The position numbers and the translations under genes are program-made. The notes below the pieces were generated by a model. That model did not search any database, was not told the DNA's origin, and saw only the letters and a list, made by a program, of their open reading frames with translations. Shown one piece after another: positions 1 through 7,718 of a DNA stretch of 64,000 nucleotides (positions are counted from its first letter, which is position 1; each line of letters opens with the position of its first letter). Source of the DNA: an uncultured Burkholderiales bacterium (GTDB lineage: Bacteria; Pseudomonadota; Gammaproteobacteria; Burkholderiales; Burkholderiaceae_A); the NCBI GenBank assembly GCA_937864175.1, contig CALMJH010000041.1, positions 186,001 through 250,000 of the forward strand, in the 5' to 3' direction.

Positions 1-53
1 TAGCGATGGCCACAGAGAGGCTCCTTTTTTGAGTCTGCGTCAGAGAGAAGAGT
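1..53. other. Window edge downstream of hrpA
   Basis: On the minus strand the sequence after the hrpA stop contains AAAAAAGGAG followed about 8 nt later by GTGGCCATCGC. This could be the ribosome site and start of a further minus-strand gene, but only a few codons are visible, so no call is made. Confidence 0.25.
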
Positions 54-3000
54 CTAACGAAGGCCCGACTGAAGCGCCTGCCAAGCCTTCTGGAGACGTT
101 TGACGGAGACCGGGCCAGGAGTCCTGAGACTCTGCGCAAAGAGCGCCACCCGGAGCTCCTCCAGCTGCCAACGAAAATCCACTGTGGCCTCTGACCAGGC
201 CCCGGTCTGCTGACGGGCCCACCGCCAGAAGGGCTGCTCCAGTGACGCCACCTCGGCCTGCAGCTGCTGGTCTCGAGCGGGGTCCAGCCGGGCCTTGTCC
301 AGACGCATCAGCACCGCCTGGAGGTACCGCACCAGATGCCGTTGGCGCTCTGGCGGTAGTTCGTCGAAGCCGTCCTTCTCCAGCAGCCGTTCCATCTGAG
401 CCTGAACATCGTCCACGAGTCCCCGCTGGGACCGAAGTCCACCCAACCTCTTTTGTACGGTCGTGACGAGGCCCAGCAACTCGGTTAACCACCTCGTCAC
501 CTCTTGGGCCTGCAGCAGGACGCGACTCCGACCCTGCGCCAAGACTCTTGCGAAAGACTCCGAATCGCGAGGCCAGTCGCCACTCAAAAATGCCCGGCGC
601 AGGGCCAGACGAATGACCGCCTCACTGGCCAGCCCGGACCAGCCGCTCGCGGACCAGGCCAAGGCCAGTGCCGGCTGATGGGCCAGGTCCTTCTCCAGAG
701 TCTTAATCTGGTCTTTCACCTGAAACGAGAAGAGCCGAATGAGTCCAAGACCATGGCTCTTGCGGGCCTGGTCCGGATCCTCAAAATGACCTACCACGAC
801 CCCGGTCTGATGGTCTTGCAGTGCCGGATAGGTCAGCAGCGTCTGGCCGGCATGCTGAAGGGTCTGTTGAGTCGGGAGGGCACCAAAGGTCCAGCTGGTC
901 TGCGGCGGCTGCTGGTCAGTCTGAGTCGCAGCGGCCACCAAATCACTGGCCTTGCCGCCCAGCGACTGCTTGAGCACGGCCAGGTCGCGCCCCTGGCCCA
1001 GCTGACGACCATGCTCGTCCAGGACCCGAATCCAAGGGCTCCAGTGGGCCGGGAGTTGGTCCCGTTTGAAGTCGTCCGACATCAGCCGCAGCCCAGTCTG
1101 GCTGGCAATGTCATCGCAAAGCGCCACCAGGAGGCCAAGCTCACCCGCACGGTCTGCCCAGCGCTCGCAGAAGCCTTGGGCATAGGCCTCGAGCGGCACC
1201 AGAGGCCGACGGTGTCGCCCCGGCAGGCTCTTCAGGAGTGCCAAGACCTTCTCTTTGCGCATGCCCGGCACCAGCCAGTCGAGTCCCTGGGCCTGAACCT
1301 GGTTGAGGACCGCCAGCGGAATGGCCACCGTGAGGCCATCGTCCACCGCCCCCGGTTCAAACTTGTAATCCAGCGCAAGGCTCAGGCCCGCCTGAACGAG
1401 CGTCTTTGGAAACTGATCGGTGGTGATGCCAGCCGCGTCATGGCGCATCAGGTCCTGTCGGTCCAGAAAGAGCAGCCGCGGCTGCGTGGGGCTAGCCTTG
1501 CGCCACCAGCGGGTCAGGCTGTCGAGGTCCACCACGTCCTGCGGCAGCTGCGAATCGTAGAAGGCTTCCAGCAGGCTCTCGTCAACCAGCAGGTCCTGCC
1601 GACGAGCCTTGTGCTCCAGACGCTCAATCTCTCGCAGCAGCCGCTGGTTATGCTCAAAAAAAGGCAGTCGACAGTCCATGGCCTGGCCCACTAGGCCCTC
1701 CCGAATGAAAATGGCCCTTGCCTCCCGCCGTTCGGCCTCTCCTCGGGAGGCCCAGGCGACACGGCGCTGCTGATAGACCGTTAGGCCATAGAGCACGCCA
1801 CGCGCTGTGCCGACCACTCTGGCCTGCTTTTTCTCCCAATGAGGTTCCGCCACCGAGACCCTTAGCAGGTGACCGGCAGCCTGTTCGATCCAAGTCGGAT
1901 CCACGCCTGCCAACGTTCTGGCGTAGAGCCGGCTGGTCTCTACTTGCTCGGCGGCCATGACCCATCTCGGCGGCTTCTTGGCCAGGACCGACCCAGGCCA
2001 GATCGAAAACTTCACCTCATGGGTGCCCTGCCAGAGCGGCCCCGTCCGAGTCCTCGGACCGGTGCCCCCCCCCGAGGCAGCGGCCTCGATCCGACAGCCC
2101 AGGTTAGACAAGAGACCTGTCAAGAGGGCCCGATGGACCTGCTCGGCTGTGGCCGGCGTCGTGTTGAGTCGCCAGTCCCTTTTTAAGACCCAGTCATGGA
2201 GTTGCCGATGAAGGTCTCGCCACTCACGAACACGAACGGGCGACAGAAAGGCTGATCTGAGCTGCTGGTCTAGCTGACGGTGGCTCTGCTTGCCCTCGTA
2301 GCACTGTTCAACAAAAGCCCAGACCTTCAGCCAGGTCATGAAGTCACCCTGCTCATCGGCCAGTCGACGGTGGGCCTGATCGGCCGCCTGCTGCTGCTCA
2401 AGGGGCCGGTCCCGGGGGTCTTGAATCGACAAGGCGCTGACAATCACCAAGACCTCACCCAGGCAGCCCCCCTCGTGACCAGCCACCACCATGCGTGCGA
2501 GACGGGGATCCATCGGCAGGTCAGCCAGGTAGTGGCCGGTGGTTGTCAGGATGCCCGCCTTGTCGACCGCCTGCAGCTCATAGAGCAGGGCCAGGCCATC
2601 AGCGATCGCCCGACGGGCAGGGGGATCTACAAAAGGAAAGGCTGCTGGGTCCGGCAGTCCAAGAGACTTCATTCGCAGGAGTACCGAGGCCAGGGACGAC
2701 CGTCGAATCTCTGGGTCTGCATGAACCGGACGTGTCGCGAACTCCGCCTCATCGTAGAGCCGGATGCAGAGTCCAGGGCCCAGCCGCCCCGCCCGTCCAC
2801 TTCGCTGCGCAGCCTGCGACTGGCTGATCGGCTCAATCTGGAGTTGCTCGACCTTTCCCTTGGTTCGATAACGCTTGACCCGTGCGAGTCCGGTGTCCAC
2901 CACAAAGCCAATGCCGGGGACCGTCAGGGAGGTCTCGGCGAGGTTGGTGGCCAGCACGACCCGGCGACGACGGACCGATCGAAAGAGACGCTCCTGATCG

Positions 3001-3902
3001 GCCTGGGCCAGCCGACCAAAGAGCGGAAGGATGTCCACCTGTGCAGCGGCCGGCCAGTTTCGCTGTGCCTCGGTCAGGGCCTCTGCCGATGCCCGGATTT
3101 CCCTCTCACCCGGCAAGAAGACCAAGACATCAGCGGGTCCGCCCGCCGGCGGCTTCTCGGCCAGAGCCTCCTGAATGCCCGCCAGCGTCTGTTCAATGAG
3201 ATCGCCTCCTCCAGAGCCCTCTGAGGCCGAATGAGCGGGTGGCCGCCACCGGAGGGCCACAGGATGGAGACGGCCAGAGATCGTCAAGACGGGGGCCGGT
3301 CCCTGGCCAAGGTCGAAGTGTTTCGCGAACTTATCGCTGTCGAGGGTGGCAGAGGTGATCACCAGCCGGAGGTCTGGTCTTCGGCTCAGCAGTCCCCGAA
3401 GGTAACCCAACAGAAAATCGATGTTGAGGCTGCGCTCATGGGCCTCGTCCAGAATGATCGTGTCGTAACGCCGCAAGTCAGGATCGGACTGCGTCTCGGC
3501 CAACAGAACCCCGTCGGTCATGAGCTTGATCTGCATGCCCACGTCGGTTCGATCCTGAAAACGAATCTTGTAGCCCACCCTCGCGCCTGGCTCCGGGGCA
3601 AGCCCCGACCCTAGTTCCTGGGCGATCCGACGCGCCACTGAGGTCGCCGCAAGCCTGCGGGGCTGGGTGTGGCCGATCAGGCGACCTGCCTGGCCGCGTC
3701 CGCAGGCCAGAGCAATCTTGGGCAGCTGCGTGGTCTTGCCCGAGCCAGTCTCTCCGCAGATGACCACAACCGGGTGTTGGGCGATGGTCTGAGCAATTTT
3801 GATCCAGGCCTGCGCAATGGGAAGGTCGGGGTCAAAACGAATCCCCAAAGAGCGTGCCTGATTTTCTAGGTATTCTTGGGTTGGCGGCTCGCTCAGGGTC
3901 AC
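54..3902 (-). CDS. hrpA: ATP-dependent RNA helicase HrpA (DEAH box)
   Basis: DEAH-box RNA helicase of about 1282 residues, close to the usual HrpA length of roughly 1300. HrpA proteins act on RNA and on stalled ribosomes. The Walker A motif GETGSGKT lies at about residues 51-58, DEAH at 153-156, then SATLDSDKF and QRSGRAGRLG (motif VI). The long C-terminal half typical of HrpA is present, so the gene looks intact. Two tandem GTG codons (3905 and 3902) could start it. I prefer 3902 because it sits exactly 6 nt after a minus-strand TATAAT, matching the argA start on the other strand. Divergent from argA. Confidence 0.95.
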   Translation of the reverse strand: MTLSEPPTQEYLENQARSLGIRFDPDLPIAQAWIKIAQTIAQHPVVVICGETGSGKTTQLPKIALACGRGQAGRLIGHTQPRRLAATSVARRIAQELGSGLAPEPGARVGYKIRFQDRTDVGMQIKLMTDGVLLAETQSDPDLRRYDTIILDEAHERSLNIDFLLGYLRGLLSRRPDLRLVITSATLDSDKFAKHFDLGQGPAPVLTISGRLHPVALRWRPPAHSASEGSGGGDLIEQTLAGIQEALAEKPPAGGPADVLVFLPGEREIRASAEALTEAQRNWPAAAQVDILPLFGRLAQADQERLFRSVRRRRVVLATNLAETSLTVPGIGFVVDTGLARVKRYRTKGKVEQLQIEPISQSQAAQRSGRAGRLGPGLCIRLYDEAEFATRPVHADPEIRRSSLASVLLRMKSLGLPDPAAFPFVDPPARRAIADGLALLYELQAVDKAGILTTTGHYLADLPMDPRLARMVVAGHEGGCLGEVLVIVSALSIQDPRDRPLEQQQAADQAHRRLADEQGDFMTWLKVWAFVEQCYEGKQSHRQLDQQLRSAFLSPVRVREWRDLHRQLHDWVLKRDWRLNTTPATAEQVHRALLTGLLSNLGCRIEAAASGGGTGPRTRTGPLWQGTHEVKFSIWPGSVLAKKPPRWVMAAEQVETSRLYARTLAGVDPTWIEQAAGHLLRVSVAEPHWEKKQARVVGTARGVLYGLTVYQQRRVAWASRGEAERREARAIFIREGLVGQAMDCRLPFFEHNQRLLREIERLEHKARRQDLLVDESLLEAFYDSQLPQDVVDLDSLTRWWRKASPTQPRLLFLDRQDLMRHDAAGITTDQFPKTLVQAGLSLALDYKFEPGAVDDGLTVAIPLAVLNQVQAQGLDWLVPGMRKEKVLALLKSLPGRHRRPLVPLEAYAQGFCERWADRAGELGLLVALCDDIASQTGLRLMSDDFKRDQLPAHWSPWIRVLDEHGRQLGQGRDLAVLKQSLGGKASDLVAAATQTDQQPPQTSWTFGALPTQQTLQHAGQTLLTYPALQDHQTGVVVGHFEDPDQARKSHGLGLIRLFSFQVKDQIKTLEKDLAHQPALALAWSASGWSGLASEAVIRLALRRAFLSGDWPRDSESFARVLAQGRSRVLLQAQEVTRWLTELLGLVTTVQKRLGGLRSQRGLVDDVQAQMERLLEKDGFDELPPERQRHLVRYLQAVLMRLDKARLDPARDQQLQAEVASLEQPFWRWARQQTGAWSEATVDFRWQLEELRVALFAQSLRTPGPVSVKRLQKAWQALQSGLR

Positions 3903-3908
3903 CACAAA

Positions 3909-3916
3909 ATTATAAT
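3909..3916. promoter_or_regulatory. Palindromic bidirectional -10 element (hrpA/argA)
   Basis: ATTATAAT is its own reverse complement, so it gives a perfect TATAAT on both strands. On the plus strand TATAAT (3911-3916) is followed by 6 nt and the argA ATG. On the minus strand TATAAT (3914-3909) is followed by 6 nt and a GTG of hrpA. No convincing -35 box is seen on either side. The spacing predicts transcription starting at or next to the start codon in both directions, that is leaderless mRNAs. This is inference. Confidence 0.6.
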
Positions 3917-3922
3917 GAGCCT

Positions 3923-5290
3923 ATGACCCAAGACGCCCTCCCAGCCGCAGCCAGTCCCTCTTCGCCCCCAGGCCAAGGCGTTGGCCATGACTTCGTTCGC
4001 TGGCTTCGAAGTGTTGCTCCCTACATTCACGCCTTTCGAAACAAGACCTTCGTGGTGGCTTTTCCGGGGGAGATGGTGACCGAGGGGCGCCTGGAATCGT
4101 TGGTCCATGATGTTGCTCTCCTGCAGGCCATGGGCATGCGCATTGTCTTGGCCTATGGGTCGCGCCCACAGGTGGAAGAGCAACTTCGACTGCGTCAGAT
4201 TGAGGACCGGTACAGCCATGGCATGCGCATCACCGACCTGGCTGCCCTGGAATGCGCCAAAGAGGCGGCGGGGGAGCTCAGGCTCGATATTGAGGCGGCC
4301 TTCTCGGCCGGCCTGCCCAATACGCCAATGGGCAACTCCCGCATCCGAATCATCAGTGGCAATTTCGTGACGGCCCGGCCCGTCGGCATCGTCGATGGCA
4401 TCGACTTTGAGCACACCGGCCTGGTGAGGAAAATCGAGGTGGACTCCATTGCCCAGGCCCTGTCGGGTGGTTCCATTGTGCTGGTTCCACCGCTGGGGTT
4501 CTCGCCCACTGGAGATGCCTTCAACCTCACCCTCGAAGATGTCGCCGCCTCGCTGGCAGTGGCCCTCGATGCGGACAAGCTCATCTATCTGGTACCCGAG
4601 TCCGGCGTACCTGCCGCCCCCGCCGATGAAGATCCCATCATCGAGATCTCCGAAGACCAGGCTGAGGCACTGCTTGCAAAGCCTGGGCTCTCTGAGGAGG
4701 CGGCCTTCACCCTGTCGCATGCCCTCAGGGCCTGCAAAGGCGGCGTTGAGCGTGCCCATCTTGTGCCTTACACCAAAGACGGGGCCCTGCTCATCGAACT
4801 CTTTACCCACGATGGCGTAGGCGTCATGCTGGTGGAGGAGACTCTGGAGGCCCTTCGGCCGGCCACACCAGACGACGTCGCCGCCATCGTTTCCCTCATT
4901 GAGCCTCTCGAGGCCGACGGCACCCTGGTCCCCAGAGGCCGCAATGCCATTGAGCGAGATATCGACAACTTCACTGTGATCGAACACGATGGAGTGCTCT
5001 TCGGCTGTGCCGCCCTCTACCACTATGCCGACAGCACGCTCGGTGAATTGGCCTGTCTCATGGTGCGGCCTGATACCCAAGAAAAGGGCGACGGCGAACG
5101 GCTTCTGAAGAGAATTGAACACCAGGCTCGGCAGACAGGCCTCAAGGCACTTTTTGTGCTGACCACCCGAACGACCCACTGGTTTCTCAAGCGAGGCTTC
5201 AAGCCTGCGACCGTCGAAGAACTGCCAGAGATTCGCAAAAAAGCCTATAACTGGGACCGTAAATCCCAGGTCTTGATCAAGACCCTCTGA
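3923..5290 (+). CDS. argA: N-acetylglutamate synthase ArgA
   Basis: First committed enzyme of arginine synthesis, making N-acetylglutamate from glutamate and acetyl-CoA. The protein of about 455 residues has an N-terminal amino-acid-kinase-like domain (VVAFPGEMV, AYGSRPQVEEQL) and a C-terminal GNAT domain (ACLMVRPDTQEKGDGERLL, then TTHWFLKRGF), the classic ArgA architecture. The ORF track starts 69 nt upstream inside hrpA sequence. ATG 3923 is chosen because TATAAT lies 6 nt before it and no Shine-Dalgarno is visible. It lies about 33 kb from argD/argF/argG. Its 3' end overlaps the convergent unknown gene by 14 nt. Confidence 0.93.
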   Translation: MTQDALPAAASPSSPPGQGVGHDFVRWLRSVAPYIHAFRNKTFVVAFPGEMVTEGRLESLVHDVALLQAMGMRIVLAYGSRPQVEEQLRLRQIEDRYSHGMRITDLAALECAKEAAGELRLDIEAAFSAGLPNTPMGNSRIRIISGNFVTARPVGIVDGIDFEHTGLVRKIEVDSIAQALSGGSIVLVPPLGFSPTGDAFNLTLEDVAASLAVALDADKLIYLVPESGVPAAPADEDPIIEISEDQAEALLAKPGLSEEAAFTLSHALRACKGGVERAHLVPYTKDGALLIELFTHDGVGVMLVEETLEALRPATPDDVAAIVSLIEPLEADGTLVPRGRNAIERDIDNFTVIEHDGVLFGCAALYHYADSTLGELACLMVRPDTQEKGDGERLLKRIEHQARQTGLKALFVLTTRTTHWFLKRGFKPATVEELPEIRKKAYNWDRKSQVLIKTL

Positions 5291-6029
5291 CCAAAACGCC
5301 GGGCACCGAGTCGGCAGCGATGGGCAGGCCAATTCCGCAGATCTGCGTAGCCTGTGCCATCCACTGGTCCAGCCAGTAGATCAGACAGGGACCCTCGACC
5401 ACCCTCTGGTCCTGCCAGACCAGACCCTTTGGAAGCCCAGCCAGTTCTGGCCAGCGTGGAAGACGCAGTTCGTCCACCAGTCTGATCTCGGGACCCTCGC
5501 CAGGGCCCGCCGGCTCTCTCCAGACCGGCTCGACCAGAAGCGAGAGCGGGCCTATTAGCCTGAGGCTAGAGAGGTCCTCCTCAGAAATGGGCTGATCAAA
5601 TCTGAGTAAGAGGGACCCATCGGCGGCCTCCGACGACAGGCGAAGCAGCCCTGGCTGGGCAAGCCTCTGCAGCCATGCCGTCCAGCGGGGCGACAAGACC
5701 AGAGGATCGGCAAGACGGACTCTGCCCAGTTCAGAACTCACCGGACGTTGCTGCGCCTCTCGCTGGGCCCGCGTCTGTAAAGTGGTTCGCAAGAGGGAGA
5801 GGCTGGTGGCCTGGAAATCCTGGCCCAGAGCGGGGGACCCCGCCACCAGAGCGAGGGCCGTCAGGAGTCGTTGAGCCTGTGCATCAAGACTCTGGGTGCT
5901 GGAGCCTGCGACCTCCGAACGGGGCAGCAGCGCCGTGGGCTGGGTCTCACGATCGGCCAAGAGACTGTCGAGGCCTGCAAGAAGACCATCTAGGGTCTCG
6001 GTCAGGTCTTTGTCGATCTGGACGCTCAC
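5277..6029 (-). CDS. Unknown 250-residue protein, last gene of the rnhA-dnaQ operon
   Basis: I do not recognise a family. The start is GTG, with AAGGG a few bases upstream and the previous gene ending 10 nt earlier. The N-terminus (MSVQIDKDLTETLDGLLAG) is acidic and helical, followed by an Ala/Leu-rich helical stretch. The second half is Trp/Pro-rich and probably globular (LSPRWTAWLQRLAQPGLLRL, YWLDQWMAQATQICGIGLP). There is no signal peptide or membrane segment, so it is probably cytoplasmic. It follows a two-TM protein and a CheW-like protein in one operon. The 3' end overlaps argA by 14 nt. Confidence 0.6.
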   Translation of the reverse strand: MSVQIDKDLTETLDGLLAGLDSLLADRETQPTALLPRSEVAGSSTQSLDAQAQRLLTALALVAGSPALGQDFQATSLSLLRTTLQTRAQREAQQRPVSSELGRVRLADPLVLSPRWTAWLQRLAQPGLLRLSSEAADGSLLLRFDQPISEEDLSSLRLIGPLSLLVEPVWREPAGPGEGPEIRLVDELRLPRWPELAGLPKGLVWQDQRVVEGPCLIYWLDQWMAQATQICGIGLPIAADSVPGVLVRGS

Positions 6030-6039
6030 AATCTAGCCC

Positions 6040-6726
6040 TTAGAGTTTTGCGAGGTTGGCCATCATGGCATGCTGGGGACCCCGCTGACGCTCGAGTGCC
6101 GCCAGGGACTCGTCCAGGGCGTCTCGCAGGGCCTGAAGGTCGTCAGCTGTCCGTGGACCAGAGGGGTCGAGGCTGAGGTTGAGGGCCGACTGACGCGCTG
6201 CATCCAGGCTTGTCCGCGCCTGGTTCCAGCCCTCTTCGCTGGCCATGAGGTTGCTCTCGATCGATTCAATAATCGCTCGAGTAATGGGTGTGAAGACAGG
6301 CTGGCTCTGGCGGGGTGCCGACCGCTCTGGTGGACTCGCTGGCTCGTGGGCGTCGTACCCCTGAAGCTGCTTTGGGAGATGGACAGCCAGAGAGATCAGC
6401 ACGAGGGCGGCGAGCGTGAGTGAGAGTGCCCCCAGAAGCAGAAAAAGCAAGGCCAGCGGAACGCCTTGGTCGGACCAGTCTGCTGGGTCGTCCACGAAGG
6501 GCAGGTGAAACAGAGCGTGCGAGTCATGGTGGCTAGCCAGATCGAGCACTGTGGCCCAGGTCCACTCATAGACTTCTTGAATGGGAGAAGCAAAGACCCA
6601 TGCAGACCACTCTGGGGAGAGCCAGACCCAACCCTGCTGATGCGCCAACAGCGCCGTAAGGAGAAGGGCCAACCCCAACCAGACCAGCCTAGATCCTCCT
6701 CGCGCCATACGGTATGACCACTTCAT
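6040..6726 (-). CDS. Unknown membrane protein with two TM segments and a cytoplasmic helical tail
   Basis: A 228-residue protein of no family I recognise. A first TM helix lies at about residues 14-30 (LVWLGLALLLTALLAHQ). A loop of about 60 residues rich in Trp, His and Asp follows, probably periplasmic (SPEWSAWVF, LASHHDSHALFHLPF). The second TM is at about 90-115 (LALLFLLLGALSLTLAAL). A soluble tail of about 110 residues then has helices such as ITRAIIESIESNLMASEEGW and LQALRDALDESLAALERQR. The layout recalls a short sensory transducer, but no HAMP or MCP hairpin is seen. It lies 3 nt after the CheW-like gene, with GGAG upstream. Confidence 0.6.
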   Translation of the reverse strand: MKWSYRMARGGSRLVWLGLALLLTALLAHQQGWVWLSPEWSAWVFASPIQEVYEWTWATVLDLASHHDSHALFHLPFVDDPADWSDQGVPLALLFLLLGALSLTLAALVLISLAVHLPKQLQGYDAHEPASPPERSAPRQSQPVFTPITRAIIESIESNLMASEEGWNQARTSLDAARQSALNLSLDPSGPRTADDLQALRDALDESLAALERQRGPQHAMMANLAKL

Positions 6727-6729
6727 TCC

Positions 6730-7008
6730 TTATTCCTCCCTCATCCAACTCACCTCGTCTGCAAGGACGCCCACGCCACAGTCGCCATTGTCACGCAAGA
6801 TGACCACAAGAGCTGCTAGGCCATGGACCTCCGGCTCGAACCCAACCTCCGAGGGCTCACGAACAAAAATTGGTTTGCCCGACACAAACCCAAAGCCTGT
6901 GCCACCCACCGACCACCGCATGCCCATCTGGGAGAGCGGGACGACCCGACTCACCTCCTGGGCCTGATAGGTGGTGATCTGGCCAAGGCGCATGATCTTG
7001 ATCTTCAT
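6730..7008 (-). CDS. Small CheW-like protein (possible adaptor)
   Basis: A 92-residue protein whose pattern resembles a shortened CheW fold: AQEVSRVVPLSQMG near the N-terminus, FVSGKPIFV in the middle and LVVILRDNGDCGVGVLADEV at the end, comparable to the closing beta strands of CheW (hydrophobic strand, polar turn, GVGVLADEV). CheW proteins couple receptors to the CheA kinase. At 92 residues it is well below the usual 140-170, so it may be reduced or only convergent. Its ATG overlaps the dnaQ stop (ATGA), implying translational coupling. The next gene encodes a two-TM protein. The family call is inference. Confidence 0.5.
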   Translation of the reverse strand: MKIKIMRLGQITTYQAQEVSRVVPLSQMGMRWSVGGTGFGFVSGKPIFVREPSEVGFEPEVHGLAALVVILRDNGDCGVGVLADEVSWMREE

Positions 7009-7718
7009 GAATTCACCTGCTGAGAAAGGCGTCGCCAGACCGCGCCCTCTGGGCAGACCCGGTCGATCTCATCGAGGATTCGCTCATGGGCAGCCCACTC
7101 CTCTGGCGTCGGTTGAACCACCAGAAGGCTCGAGAGGTCCATTGCCGCCAAGGCAGCCTGGGAAGCCGCCCGATCCTCCGTGGGCATCATATCGAGGGTC
7201 TCCTGTCCCCGTGTCATGGCCAGGTAGACCTCCGAGAGCAACTCGGCATCCAGCAGGGCCCCGTGCAAGACCCGGTGGTCGTTGGCCACGCCATAGCGGC
7301 CACAGAGGGCATCGAGCGAATTTCGCTGGCCAGGATGAAGCTCGCGAGCCATCTTGAGGCTGTCCGTGACTTGAGCAGCCACCGACTCCACCGGCGGCAG
7401 CCCCAGCCGGTCCAGCTCAGCATTGAGAAAGCCGAGGTCAAAAGGCGCGTTGTGGATGATGAGGTGGGCTCCATCAATAAAGGCGGTGAAGTCTCTGGCC
7501 ACCTGAGCAAAGACTGGCTTGTCCTGCAGCATCTCCCAGGTAAACCCATGGACCTGGGCGGCCCCCTCGTCGACCTCCCGCTCCGGGTTGATGTAGAGGT
7601 GCAGACGTTTGCCGCTGGCACGACGGTCGATGAGCTCGACGCAGCCGATCTCGATGATGCGGTGACCTTCGTCGACCCTTAGGCCGGTTGTTTCGGTGTC
7701 GAGGACGACGAGACGCAT
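7005..7718 (-). CDS. dnaQ: DNA polymerase III epsilon subunit (3'-5' proofreading exonuclease)
   Basis: Proofreading exonuclease of the replicative polymerase, about 237 residues. Exo I is LDTETTG directly after the start, exo II is HNAPFDLGFLNAEL, and exo III is HGALLDAELLSEVYL. The C-terminal segment, which tethers epsilon to the polymerase, ends in PEGAVWRRLSQQ. The start MRLVVLDTETTGL (ATG 7718) fits the family; the track's ATG 7730 adds four residues. The gene begins 40 nt inside the end of the upstream RND pump gene, in another frame, so its exo I motif is encoded by the overlap. Confidence 0.95.
   Translation of the reverse strand: MRLVVLDTETTGLRVDEGHRIIEIGCVELIDRRASGKRLHLYINPEREVDEGAAQVHGFTWEMLQDKPVFAQVARDFTAFIDGAHLIIHNAPFDLGFLNAELDRLGLPPVESVAAQVTDSLKMARELHPGQRNSLDALCGRYGVANDHRVLHGALLDAELLSEVYLAMTRGQETLDMMPTEDRAASQAALAAMDLSSLLVVQPTPEEWAAHERILDEIDRVCPEGAVWRRLSQQVNS

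Noticed and set aside
504-1694. Plus-strand ORF of 396 codons within hrpA
   Set aside because: Antisense to a strongly conserved helicase; open only because of high GC and codon bias. No recognisable domain or ribosome site.
2280-3224. Plus-strand ORF of 314 codons
   Set aside because: Antisense to the HrpA helicase core; sequence has no family features.
3899-5332. Minus-strand ORF of 477 codons across argA
   Set aside because: Mirror of argA, which has clear kinase-like and GNAT motifs. The shadow has no motif.
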